This document shows, piece by piece, positions 22,180 to 33,258 of a DNA stretch of 64,000 nt (its first letter is position 1; each line of letters begins with the position of its first letter). Source of the stretch: Tetradesmus obliquus. Lineage: Eukaryota; Chlorophyta; Chlorophyceae; Sphaeropleales; Scenedesmaceae. The stretch spans positions 1,364,001 to 1,428,000 of the forward strand of contig CP126200.1 in the NCBI GenBank assembly GCA_030272155.1. The letters run 5' to 3'. The position numbers and the translations under genes were made by a program. The notes under the pieces were generated by a model. That model was not told where the DNA came from. It did no database searches and saw only the letters and a program-made list of their open reading frames with translations.

Positions 22180-25100
22180 ATGGATGGCGTATCCGCAGCG
22201 ATGCAGTGGCTTCAGCATCTGCTGTTTGGCAGCAGCCAAGGCGCGCAGCTGCTGTCTGTCATGGTGGCAGATGCTGGCCTAGGGGGCCCGCCTTCACTGG
22301 AGACCATCATCATCCTCAGCACAGGCCTCTTCTTGGGAAGCATTGCTATGGTGAGCACAGGAATTCATAAATTCCACCCAGCAAAAAACTGACAGGACAT
22401 GGCAGTGGTGTCCTCTGCCGGGCCTGTGTGCTGGTGCTGATGATGGGTGCAGTGGATGCCGCTTACCACAGTGTGTGCTGTTTGCTCTGGTTTTCTCCCA
22501 GATTCTATTGGATAAGGCTGCTTTCTCGATGTTCTTGGACCCCATGAGCCTTGTCTGGCTCCTTAGTGGGTGGGCCTGAGGCCCTACTTTGGTAATTGGT
22601 AATTGAAGGCGCTAGCAGCGCTGCTGCCAGTTGAGCAGACACCTGCACTGGCAGATAACGGCATGGGTACAGCATGTTTGGCTGCGGCTTTGAAACGGCT
22701 CTGCTGACTATTATGCACATGAACCCTTGGTTAAAGGCATTGTGCACTGTTTTCAGATAATGCATGTGGTATGTCCACGTCGTGTCCACTACTTGACAAT
22801 GCGCTGCAGGGCATATGTGGCTTTGGCACTGCCATCATCCACCTGTGTGTCTGGGGCATAGCTGGAGCGCTGGGGTACGATGCAGGTGCGTTTCACCATC
22901 TGACGATACATCAGGTTGCAAGCGTACAGAGTGCAGCATGGTCCACATCAGTGCATCCTGCAATCCATATGATGAAGACAATGCGTCAGCGGCAATGACT
23001 GATTAAATAAAATGTTTTCGTTCACAAGCACCTCACCCACTTCCCCTGTTGCTGCAGGCCCGCTGAAACTTGCAGTGATCGCCTGCAGCTGCTGCTTGAC
23101 CATCAGCATGGTACCTTTCTTCTTCCTCGCAAACGCCACCAAGCATGCCGTGAGGCCGCTGGCCATCTCCATACCCCTCTGCAAGGTAACAGAACTGCTG
23201 CGTGGTTTAGATTTCAGCAGCTGTCGCTTCATAATCAGTCAGTGCAAAAGCCGTGAGGCCGCTGGCCATCTCCATACTCCTCTGCAAGGTAACAGAACTG
23301 CTGCGTGGTTTAAATTTCAGCAGCTGTCGCTTCTTAATCAGTCAGTTCATAAACCGTGAGGCCGCTGGCCATCTCCAAAACCAACTGCAAGACAGTGAAC
23401 TGGCGGCTGCACGGTATGGGGGTGACCAGCGCAGCTGCCATATTACCATTACAACAGCAGGCTTGACTGGATGCCGGCTGAGGCATTGCTGTACATGATG
23501 TGCCACACAGCACACCATCAGTCGAGCTGTGCTGGCCCAACCTATTGGATGCTTTGCAAACGTCTGCAGCTGCTTATGCTGAGCCACCCCTGTTCTGTTG
23601 TGCAGGCCATTGCTGCTCCGCTGGGGGCAGTTGTCCTGAAACTGCTGCCAGCGCGGCAGCTGGAAGCCGTGGTGGCAGCACTGATGCTGTCACTGATGCT
23701 GCTCTTGAACAGGCAGCAGCTGCTGGCCTGGTGTCAAGGGCTGAAGCAGTGGTGGCTTGGCAGCAGCTGTAGGCATGATGGAGGAGCGTGCGGGTGGCAG
23801 TGCAAGGAGTGCACTGAAGCTGATGTCAGGTGAGCAGTAAGGGTGCGGCTAGTAGTTCTCACTGTGACGCTGAAGAGCCTGTATGGCAGCGTTGTGCCTG
23901 GCGCTGCTTGGTGCTGGTGCTTTCTCAGCATCTGTCACAAAGGCAGGCAATTGCCTGTCGTTGCAACAGCGCAGCATTGCTGTACGTCACTGACGCCACT
24001 ACTGTGTCAGGTGTGGCACTACTACTGTGTCAGGTGACAACACTGTTGCTCTGCCTCCTGATACCTAGACTGCGCTTGCCCAACACACCTTGCAGATCTG
24101 AAGACAGCAGCAGCGAGTTGCGGCTGGCGCTGCTCGCTGACGAGGGTGCTGAATACATCTTCAATGATGGTGACTTCAGCGACGGCTCGCTGCTCGGCTT
24201 TCTGAGCAGCGATGACTCTGCTGATGATGCACTGCCAAGTGGTGGCGGCGCTGATGGAGCAGAGGGTGGGTGCTGAACTAGAAATAGTGCTGCTGCTTGT
24301 GAGACCTGCTGTGGGGTTGTGATTATCAGGTTGGTCCATGACTGCTATGTTGCTGGCATGCATGCACTTGTTGTAGCTGTACCTGTGTAGTACTTTCAGC
24401 AGATGCAGCACTGCACAGCTGGTCGCAATGCATTTGCCCTGTGCAGTCGTGTACGTTGCATCTCTCATGGCTCTCCCGCTGTTGTTCATGCAGGACACAT
24501 GCGCCACCCCAGCCACAAGCAGCAGCACTGCACTGATGGTGCAGTGCTGATTCAAGATCAAGATCTGGATACAGAAGATTGCAGACCATTGCTGGACTCA
24601 GATGTAACGGGGTCAACATATCATTCAGCAGCAGATCGTAACAACCGCCAGCTGCAGATGGAGGCACTTGCAGAGGACGCACTGGTGCTGCAACTCGGAG
24701 ATGCTGATGACGAAGATGCAGGAAGTTCACAGTCGCAGTCAGATCAGGAAGATGAAGTTCATGGTGAAGCGGCAATGCTGAAGCATAGCTTCTGGGGCCT
24801 TTTTGCAATCGGAGCTGTAGCAGGCCTTGCTACAGGCCTGCTGGGGGGAGCCACAGGTGCGGCCAAAAATGCAGGAATGGCACACTCAGTGGACCCACAG
24901 ATGCATGTGTGCAATGTAGCAGTACCACAATTGCAGGAAGACGTTCATGCAGATTGCACACGCTGCACGTAGCTGCTTGTTGCCACACCAGCAACCCACC
25001 ATTATAACTGCAACCTGTGTGCGGTTGAGATGTCCCATTCTGCTCACTCCGCCCTCTCCTGGCTCGCAGGCATATCAGGGGCACCCATGATGCTCATGCA

Positions 25101-25783
25101 CGCCTACCTCAACGCCTGCAAGAGTGCACCGCATCGCTTTTCAGGCTAGTGTTTTGCTGCTGCTCCTTCGTCCCTGCAGGCATCTCTGGACACCCTATTA
25201 TGCTCATGTACCCCCATCTCAAAAGTGCTGCTGCCTGCTGTGCTGCTGACACTGCTGTCTCGGTTTGCAGGCATATCAGGGCCACCAATGATGCTGATGT
25301 ACGCCTACCTCAACGCCTCCAAGAGTGCACCGCAGCACCCTGCATTGCTTTTCAGGCTAGCTCTTTGCTGCTGCTCCTTGTCCTTGGACCCCTAATATGC
25401 TCATGCACGCCCATCTCAAAAGTCCTGCTCCCTGCTCTGCTGCTGACACTGCTGCCTTGCTTGCAGGCATATCAGGACCCCCTATGATGCTGATGTACGC
25501 CTACCTGAACGCCTCTAAGAGCGCCGTGCGCGGCACCAACGCAGTGATGGCCATGGTGCAAGACCAGCTCATTGGCTACTACATGTTTGGCATGCTGCGC
25601 TGGTCCGACCGCTGGCTCTATGCTGCTGCAGCAGGCTGTGGCGCAGCGGGCCTGATAGTGGGGCATTCGCTGCAGAAGGTGATGGGTCAGCAGCACTTTA
25701 GGGCAGTGATGACGCTGCTGATGCTGCTGTGCTTTTTGCTGATGAGCCTGTCCGCGGCTGGGGTTCTAAACTTAGCGGAGTAA
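22180..25783 (+). CDS. TauE/SafE family membrane protein (putative sulfite/sulfur-anion exporter)
   Basis: Seven exons, 22180-22350, 22810-22885, 23058-23185, 23606-23829, 24096-24265, 24494-24856 and 25467-25783, give 482 residues in phase. The two halves of the TauE/SafE fold are visible. The first half has ILSTGLFLGSIAMGICGFGT and PLKLAVIACSCCLTISMVPF. The second has GLFAIGAVAGLATGLLGGAT, GISGPPMMLMYAYLNASKSA, RGTNAVMAMVQDQLIGYYMF and a terminal helix. Between them lies an acidic, Ser-rich loop of roughly 160 residues (about 200-360), probably cytosolic, much longer than in bacterial members. Family members export sulfite, sulfoacetate or related anions; substrate here is unproven. An upstream in-frame ATG at 21949 would add low-quality sequence and was not used. 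Placement opposite the sulfatase supports a sulfur role. Confidence 0.87.
23152..23395 (+). repeat. Three copies of the 3' end of TauE/SafE exon 3
   Basis: The segment encoding AVRPLAIS plus donor and about 65 bases of intron occurs near 23152, 23251 and 23357. The last copy has lost the donor. Confidence 0.85.
25071..25500 (+). repeat. Repeated 5' part of the TauE/SafE terminal exon
   Basis: Copies of acceptor plus GISG.PMMLM.AYLNA.KSA start near 25071, 25272 and 25467. Shorter variants lie near 25179 and 25383 (..PIMLMYPHLKSAA, ..NMLMHAHLKS). Only the copy at 25467 runs on to the stop codon. Confidence 0.83.
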
Positions 25784-26470
25784 ATGAACTGCATCAACAG
25801 CTGGGGCTAGTCAGGCTGGGCAGGTGATGGGACAAGATGCGGTCACGCGCTTTCACTGACATGATCCACTGTTTGCAGGCTGCTGCTGAGCCATTCGCTG
25901 CAGAATGCGATGGGTCAGCAGCATTGTCGGGCTGTTATGACTGCTGTTGCTGCTGTGCTTTGTGCTGATGAGCCTGTCCGCAGCTGGGGTTTTGAATTTA
26001 GCGGAGTAAATCAGCTGCATCAACAGCTGGGGCTGGTCAGGCTGGTTAGGTGATGGGACAAGATGCGGTCACGCGCTTTCACTGACATGATCCACTGTTC
26101 AAACAAATTTGCAGGCTGCTGCTGGGCCATACGCTGCAAGAAGGCGATGGGTCAGCAGCATTCGCGGGCTGTTATGACGCTGCTGATGCTGCTGTGCTTT
26201 GTGCTGATGAGCCTGTCCGCAGCTGGGGTTTTGAACTTAGCGGAGTAAATGAACTGCATCAACAGCTGGGGCTAGTCAGGCTGGGCGGTTGATGGGACAA
26301 GATGCTGTCTGGCACTTTCAGATCCACTGTTTGCAGGCTGCTGCTGGGCCATACGCTGCAGAAGGCGAGGGGTCAGCAGCACTTCCGGGCTGTTATGACG
26401 CTGCTGATGCTGCTGTGCTTCGTGCTGATGAGCCTGTCAGCAGCTGGGGTGCTGAACCTGGCGGAGTGAT
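25640..26470 (+). repeat. Four copies of the 3' end of the TauE/SafE terminal exon
   Basis: The coding end (about 25655-25783) is repeated at about 25878-26010, 26112-26249 and 26335-26470, with a period near 230 bp. Each copy ends in AAGVLNLAE and a stop. They probably lie in the 3' UTR. Confidence 0.88.
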
Positions 26471-26689
26471 GCGGGCCGCGCTGCTGCTGTGAAGGCATGC
26501 GTACAACGTTACCTGCAGTATCAGCAATCGACCAAACCAGACATAGCATGAATCTGGCGCATCAGTGATGTTACACCTGTGCTCCACATGTTTATTCCTC
26601 TGCCGGCTGCAACTGCCACAGGCTGCAACTGCCACAGGTGTCGCTCAGAAATAACAAGCACAACGTCAAACACTTCAGGGTACAGCATA

Positions 26690-27522
26690 TGCCTTCAGGG
26701 TACAGCGCATGCCTGTATCCAGATTGCCTAAGCAGGTTGTTTCTGCAGAATGGAGGGCCCAGGGCGGTGCTACGCTGCTAACCGGCTGGCAAAAGTATGT
26801 ACACAGCCTTTTGTGCAAATATGGTGTCAATGTTGCAGTTGCGTCCGGGTCGGCTAAGGAGTGCAAGAATCACATCAGGCGGCAGGTGGCATCCATCTAC
26901 GCTGATGTGGCGGCTGATGCTGCCAGCAAGAAATCGACTTTTGGTACTTACGTCACTCACGTGCATAAAATTCATGTTGATTCTATGCGTTTCAAGGCAC
27001 CTAGGCCATTTTTGTGTTCAGGTTGTCCTTCACGCGTTCAGGTTGTCCTTCACGTACGTGATATCGAGCTCCTGATGCGAGTTCGTCTGCGCTGCTTGTG
27101 TGTGCATGCACGTACAAGCAAATATGGTGGCCGTCGGGCCAATCCTACCACTGTCTGTCCTGCTACTGAGACTTTGTCCCACTTTGTTTTGGAGTGTCCT
27201 GATACCGCTGATTTGAGGGAATCTATGTACGCAGAGCTGCGAAGGCTGCCAGGTTGCGCTGAAAAACTGCGCACTTTATTGGCCATGACTGACCTCTGCC
27301 GGCACCATGGTGTTGCGTTTTGTTTCTGACGATGTTTGGGGTGTAACTGGTGTTTGCAGGTTGGCTGCTCGGCTGACTGCTGACTATCTTGTTCTTGCCT
27401 GGAATCACAGGAATGTCTGCAAGCGGGATAATGAAATAGTGCTCCCTCCCCTTCCCCCTTCGCCTGTTCATTGGGCCGCTCCTGTGGGGCGCGGGGCCGA
27501 TGGCGACGTTGCTATGGCTTAA
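26690..27522 (+). mobile_element. 3' fragment of a non-LTR (LINE-type) retrotransposon, degenerate
   Basis: The frame from 26709 to 27329 reads like the end of a LINE reverse-transcriptase polyprotein: STFGTYVTHVHKIHVD, then RVRLRCLCVHARTSKYGGRR, then ETLSHFVLECPDTADLRESM, which is the typical region after the RT domain with a Cys/His zinc-knuckle-like motif (one Cys appears lost). A second frame from about 27307 to 27522 continues the protein (VSDDVWGVTGVCRLAARLTA), so a frameshift near 27300 breaks it. No RT catalytic YxDD segment is present. A 20-bp direct duplication lies at about 27018-27057. Boundaries are uncertain. Inactive. Confidence 0.68.
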
Positions 27523-27599
27523 ATGCTAACATGATGATGACGAACGTCAAGCACATAGGTTTCACCCCACCAGTTCCCACAGAGCACCGCACTTAAGCA

Positions 27600-27830
27600 G
27601 CTTCGGCACACTGCAATGCCTGGCATGGAGCACAGCTTGGCTTGCTTGGCGTGCTCAGCTCAATGCAATGCTTGGCATGCTTGGCACTGCTCCGGAAGCA
27701 CTGCAAAAGAATGCTTGGCATGCTTGGCATGGAGCACTGCAAAACAATGCTTGGCATGCTTGGCATGGAGCACTGCAAAACAATGCTTGGCATGCTTGGC
27801 ATGGTGCACACTGCAAACCCTAACGCGCTC
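27600..27830. repeat. 36-bp minisatellite based on CTTGGCATG
   Basis: Units containing AATGCTTGGCATGCTTGGCA with GGAGCACTGCAAAA recur about 3.5 times between 27709 and 27815, with looser copies from 27600. The core is partly palindromic (TTGGCATG/CATGCCAA). Confidence 0.85.
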
Positions 27831-28367
27831 CAAGACCGTCATCTGCTCTCCCTGCCCAGCACCCCCCCTGTGGTTGAGTACAGCATGAACAACTTTTGAT
27901 TCTTGACATGGACAACATATAAATACGATTAAATGCAATCAGACACTTAGGAGGCATGCCAGTACAAAATACAAACTGAACAGGATTCAAGTGGTCAGCC
28001 CAAAGTCTGCGACGGAAGTACAAGCACGCAACAACCCTCCAAATTGCCAGGCCGTCTGCACGTGACACATGATGGCATCATCGAGCAAGCATACTACACA
28101 GCACCAGACTTCCCTCACACTGACAACTCACCACGCAGCAGCACAGGCAGCCAGATAATCAGCCAACCAGGAAGCTACACAACTTGTCACACATGGCCCC
28201 TCGACTCAACTCAGCACATCCATTCCAACGCTCTGCACTGAGTGCAGATGCATATGTATCCATCAAGCATTTGATATGTGCATACCTCTCTCAGCAACTC
28301 CCTCCTCTGGTGAGCCACGCAGCAAGTTTTGACAGCACATGACAACTGCTGTTGCTGCTGCTGCTCA
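27831..28367. other. Intergenic region downstream of the SOUL gene
   Basis: Nothing beyond low-complexity sequence is seen; the lower end of the SOUL gene's 3' UTR probably lies here. Confidence 0.4.
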
Positions 28368-28520
28368 CAGCTTTATGGCCGCTCCCAGCAGGCTTGGCCT
28401 GCACCACCACTGCTGCTGCTGCTGCTGCTGCTGCAGCTCACAATTTAGTGGCCACTCGCAGCAGGCTTGGCCTGCAACACTGCTGCTGCTGCTGCAAAAT
28501 TTAGTGGCCGCTGGCAGCAG
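28368..28520 (-). repeat. Three copies of the 3' end of the SOUL last exon
   Basis: The segment AAATTTTAGTGGCC-type end with GCAGCAGGCTTGGCC occurs at the true stop (about 28500-28530 on +) and near 28441 and 28371. The extra copies fall in the 3' UTR. They are separated by CTG runs. Confidence 0.78.
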
Positions 28521-29574
28521 GCTTGGCCTTCGCTGCTGCTGCTGCTGGTGCTGCTGCTGCGGGCACCCACACCTCGTTGCGACGGTTGGCCATGGTGTAG
28601 GGGCCGTCATAGCCGGCAGTGAACCAGTAGCTGCAAGGACAGGACAGAAACAGCGGCAGAGAAGAATCTTGAACGCTTCATCGGAAGGCTGCTGTACACC
28701 GCGAGTCATGGCATGCAGTCTGGCATATACTCGTCAGTTTCAAGTACCTTGCGCGCAAGCTGCCGCGGTAGGTTCTAGTTGTGTTGTTGAAGCCAGCTCC
28801 CCATCATTGAGCTTCTGCATAAGCTTTGCAGCTGCCGAGTGATGCAAGCTTCAATCAACACATCCTCAACAGCCAGTCAAACACCACTTGATCAACCTTC
28901 GATACGTCACAAAATCGCACCTGCTGTCAAAGGGCAGCTTCTCGGCCTTGAGCTTCTGCATCAGGGCTGCGGCTGCCTAGATATGCAAGCTTCAGTCAAA
29001 AAAGCGTTCATATAAGCCAGTCAACCGCACCTGCTGTCAAAGGGCAGCTTCTCAGCCTTGAGCTTCTGCATCAGGGCAGCGGCCTGCGTCTTGTAGGCTG
29101 CCTCGTTGGCCCAGCCGCCAAAGCTGAGCACGTACACGTCCATGGCTGGCACGTTGTTGATGAACACGCTGGCATCTGTGGGCTTAGGGGCAGCGCCGGA
29201 CTGCAAGGTGCGGGTGGAATGATGTGTGCAGCAGGAAAGCAAGAAGACAGAAGGCAGACAATGAGCAGCTGCACTGACCAGGGTGGGTGATGTACAGTCG
29301 CATGTGACAAGATGCGCAGACAATAACAGCAGACAGACACAACAAAGCAGCACATGCCACACAGGGAGGCCCGGCTCCGTCCGAAACACTAACCTGCGCT
29401 GCTGGACCTGCAGCAACACCCGCATCACCGTTATGTAAACAGGCTGCTGAAACACAGATGCAAAACACAAACCTAGGGCCATAAGCATGCCCCAGCCCAC
29501 CTGGTACTTCCAGGGGTTGTAGAAAGACATGGTGAACTGGCTCTCACAGGTGGGACCCTGGCCAGGCACCACCT

Positions 29575-29632
<58 letters not shown>

Positions 29633-30834
29633 GTGATTAGGCTGATGACAGTGGTACAGCTAGATATGGCAGGGCGTGCATTTGTCACCGCAGCTACCAG
29701 CTAACTACCTCTGCAATTCAACAGCAGAGGCCACATGCCATCCACTGCGCCCAGGCGAAGCTGCCAAAAAGGCGTCTGAAGGAGGCCTGCTGCCAACACC
29801 AGGGCTACCAAGTAACATTTGTGCTGATGCAACGGAAGCTGGGACAGCAAGCCCGCCTGAGCGTTTGCAGATGTCTCTGCCTGAGCGCTTGTAGCTGCAT
29901 CAGCATTGGCAGCTGCACCCCTGGCAGGGGCAGGTGAACCCCGGTCTTGCTGAGATAATGCCACTTACCTTTGTCAGCACTGGCGCGGTCATCTCGATCT
30001 TTGCGCCTGCTGCATTGCCGCCGCTGATGTAGCCGAAGAGCTTCATGAAGCTTCCACTCATGGCGCTGTCAAGCTGCATGCCCTCGCGCTTGATGGACAC
30101 CCAGGAGCCTGTGAATCCGGCAGCAGCAGCACACATGATTGGGAGTGAAGCACCGCGCGGTTCGTTGCCAATATATATAATTGCAGGGGCGGAGAAAGCA
30201 TGTGCTGGGGAGCAGGCTTGAGACCAGCACCAACCTTGTGCCGCTTGTCAGTTGCGCTGCTGCTTGTGCAGCCATGACATTCATGACACAGTCACGGTGC
30301 AAAACTCCTCTCTACTACCAAGCAATGTAAGCTCGCCTTGGTTGAATGCAGAAAGGAGAAGGCAAAGGCAGACCAGCCCACTGCTGCTGCCACAGGTCAC
30401 ACAGCAGTTGCTGTTGGCTGGTTGTTGCAGCCAGCTGCTGTGCACCCACCAGGCTCATATCGGCGCAGCTCAATGTTGTCCCCAATCTTCTTCAGCACTG
30501 TAAACTTGGGGCCCTCCAGGCCCTGCAAAATAATGATGCAGCAAAAACATGTGTGTGAGAGGATGCATGCACCAATCACCTTGCAGCTGCTAGTAACACC
30601 AGATGCCACCCTGAATTGCGGCTAATCACGCATGTGCTTGACAAGATGGGTGTTTGATGTGCGTGAACTGCGCGAATGCGCAGGAGATGCACCCGTTGCC
30701 CCTAGCCTGATGGACTGCCGACTCCGCTGCAGCTGCTGGAGCCCTACCTTGTAGAAGGCGGGTGCAACGAACTGCACAGCAGCTGTTCCCATCATCATAG
30801 CTAAACAAAGCACGATGCTGCCTTGGAGCTTCAT
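28501..30834 (-). CDS. SOUL heme-binding family protein
   Basis: Six exons, 30834-30748, 30522-30450, 30108-29969, 29572-29501, 29200-29031 and 28630-28501, give 223 residues in phase. The first exon encodes a hydrophobic leader (MKLQGSIVLCLAMMMGTAAV) that looks like a signal or targeting peptide. SOUL blocks follow in order: LKKIGDNIELRRYEPG, GSFMKLFGYISGGNAAGAKIEMTAPV, ESQFTMSFYNPWKYQ, the loop with AMDVYVLSFGGWANEAAY, and a C-terminal YWFTAGYDGPYTMANRRNEV. SOUL/HBP proteins bind heme or tetrapyrroles; an algal member, SOUL3, is linked to the eyespot in Chlamydomonas. The protein ends in an Ala-rich tail. Residues that contact heme are not well conserved in the family, so binding is inferred from the family only. 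Confidence 0.9.
28797..29080 (-). repeat. Copies of the 3' end of SOUL exon 5
   Basis: The segment encoding AALMQKLKAEKLPFDSR plus donor (true exon end 29031) recurs at about 28919-28985, well preserved, and at about 28797-28850, decayed. Confidence 0.8.
29575..29630 (-). repeat. (CTG)n on the gene strand before SOUL exon 4
   Basis: About 18 CTG units in the sense direction end exactly at the acceptor of exon 4 (29572). Confidence 0.92.
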
Positions 30835-33258
30835 GTGAACGGTGTGCGGGAGGTGCAGGCAGCGAAACGCTGATGGCCACAGACTGTCAACTTCGTGTTG
30901 TCAGCGTGTATATCACTGCATCGATTGATCAGCAGCAGTCGGTCTGTGCTTCTCTAACCACCAGTGGGAACAGTGCTGCAAATGCGAGGTTCGCCTAAAA
31001 CCTGACACCGGAGTGATTGGGCAGGAGCTTGCATAACTGCTTGTGTCAAAGGTGGCATGAAGTGCAGTGCACTAATCCCGGACCAGACCAGACGAGAAGA
31101 CTTGAAGAAGCACAGTGATCACCATACCCTTGCTGGACCACTCCAAACAGCACACTTCCCTCCCTCCACTGGATATGACGTACAACCCTGCAGCTTCTGC
31201 AGCTGATCTTCTCTTCCGCCCACGCGCTGCACTGCACAGCAAAGCACACAAATGCATCTCATCAAAACAACAACCAGTCAAAACTTGCACAAGCTACCGG
31301 CCGCTCTGACCTCCACCACTGCCTACGCGATGGGATCACACAAAAATGCCGAGTGTAACCGCAGCCACCATATGCCAAACGGTGCCCTCTTCCGTCACAC
31401 ACATATGGCACTGTGCTGCGTTAGTATTCACTCGACTGCTTCAGTGCGTTGCACATCAGTGTCAACCTGCCAAAACAGTCGACATGTCACATGCAACATG
31501 CGCAAGTACACATGCAGCATGGCCTGAGAAGCAACGACACAGCACGCCGCCAGCCTGGTATGGCAGCACCCGTTGCATCCTGCCTGCTTATCAACCATGC
31601 TGCATGCACAAAGCATAGTATTTGCATGGTGCCACAACACACTAGTAATGCCTGGGGAGGCAACAATCAACCAAAACAAACAAGCCAGGTGTGCACAGGC
31701 CCACCAAACACAGCATCCTTCAGCATGCCCTGGCAGCATGCAACACACGCGCGGAGCTAGCAAGCACAAAGCCGTTGCTCTGGCTGCTCAGCTGCCGCAA
31801 AGTCCCTACAGTATGCGTTGCGTTGCGCTATAACATACAAATGTCTGTTTGGCTGGCAGCGGCAGCCACACCAAACAAACTGCAGTAGTTCTAATCCACA
31901 AAGGGCAGCGCAGCGGCAGCGGCGCTCTGGAGGTACATGTGACGGCGTCACATGCAGCAAACTTGACAAGTGTGCACCGCCAGGCCCTCAACCTGCTTAC
32001 CCATCCTGCACACACAAAGCTGCTGCCCTGCACCTCCGCTGCTGCCATACATGACAAGAACAGCGCCCGCTCTCGCTGGAGACAAAACGGCGACAAGTTG
32101 TTATGGTACACTCCACTGCTCGCCCTGCCGCAAGAAGCCAAGCCACTGCTGCAACATACATTGTGGCAGGAAGCAGCCCAAACTAACAAATGCAGCAGTC
32201 GACATGCGACAGCTTGCGCATGCTGCTGAAGCACTGTCGTACTGCAGGGACACACACCACATGAACATGCACACTAGAACTAATACACTAGATACACCAG
32301 CGGCACAGACAAGCTCTGCCTGAGCAGCGCTTTGCCGCATGCTGCCCGCTACTAAAGGCACACACAAACATACACCCATGCACTGCTGCTGTGTTCGCAA
32401 GCAAGCCTAAAAACACACGCAAGCAATGCATGCAAGAGGCGAAAAAACTACGCACGCATGGTGACAAGAACCTTGGGCAGCATTGAATACATCAGGTGCC
32501 AAGCAAGCACCACACGGATGCGGTTGCTTGCTTGTAGACTTGCTTGTGACCTTGCATGTCGGCTGAAGCCCCAGCAACTATGAACACAGTCAAACAGGGT
32601 ACTTCCAAAGGTGGTGAAACAGCGCTTGCGCACGGGGCGCAAGCAGGGAACGACAAACGGCGGCGCCACAACATCATCACGGCATCTCAGCTGTGAAAAG
32701 GAACGCAAGGCACGCGTGCACGGCACGCGGCGCCCACGGCAAAACCAACTGACCAGCCATGCAAAACACGCGACCCAACCCTTGTGCGGGAGCCCTTGGG
32801 TGCGCTTTGTTGTATATCACGAGAATAACAAGTAATGAACAGGTGATAGGTTGGCTCGCAGCCATTGCTCATTGAAACACACACGCCCCCGTTTGCCCCT
32901 GGCCAGCAGCAGAAGAAGCCTTCTGCACTGAGTGACAACACAGCCACGACGGACCACAGCAAGCGTGTTGTGCTGTGCGCAGCAGCAAGCTGTGGCTTGC
33001 AGCAATGCTGCCGACATTATGGTAGCCATGCAGCCGCATTGGCTGCAACCAGCTGTTGAAGCAAGTGCACGACATACTGCTAAGTCCACAAATGATATTT
33101 GCCCTGTATGTGCCTTGTCAGCAAAAGTGGCTGTGCAACAACAGCACATGAACAACCCACGCGTTATCGTGCATCACGCACACACCCTCTGCTGTCTAGC
33201 TCACCCACAACGCACGCCCCTTTGTTGCAAATGCAGCAGCAGCAGCTGCTGCATCACC
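30835..33258. other. Long interval between the SOUL and universal stress protein genes
   Basis: About 2.4 kb with no recognisable coding region on either strand. It should hold the SOUL promoter (a TATA-like stretch lies near 30906-30913) and the 3' UTR of the universal stress protein gene. Short open frames are Cys/His/Ala-rich and unsupported. A noncoding RNA cannot be excluded. Confidence 0.45.

Noticed and set aside
32448-32726. Minus-strand open frame of 92 codons between the SOUL and universal stress protein genes
   Set aside because: Cys/Arg-rich without recognisable motif; probably a chance frame.
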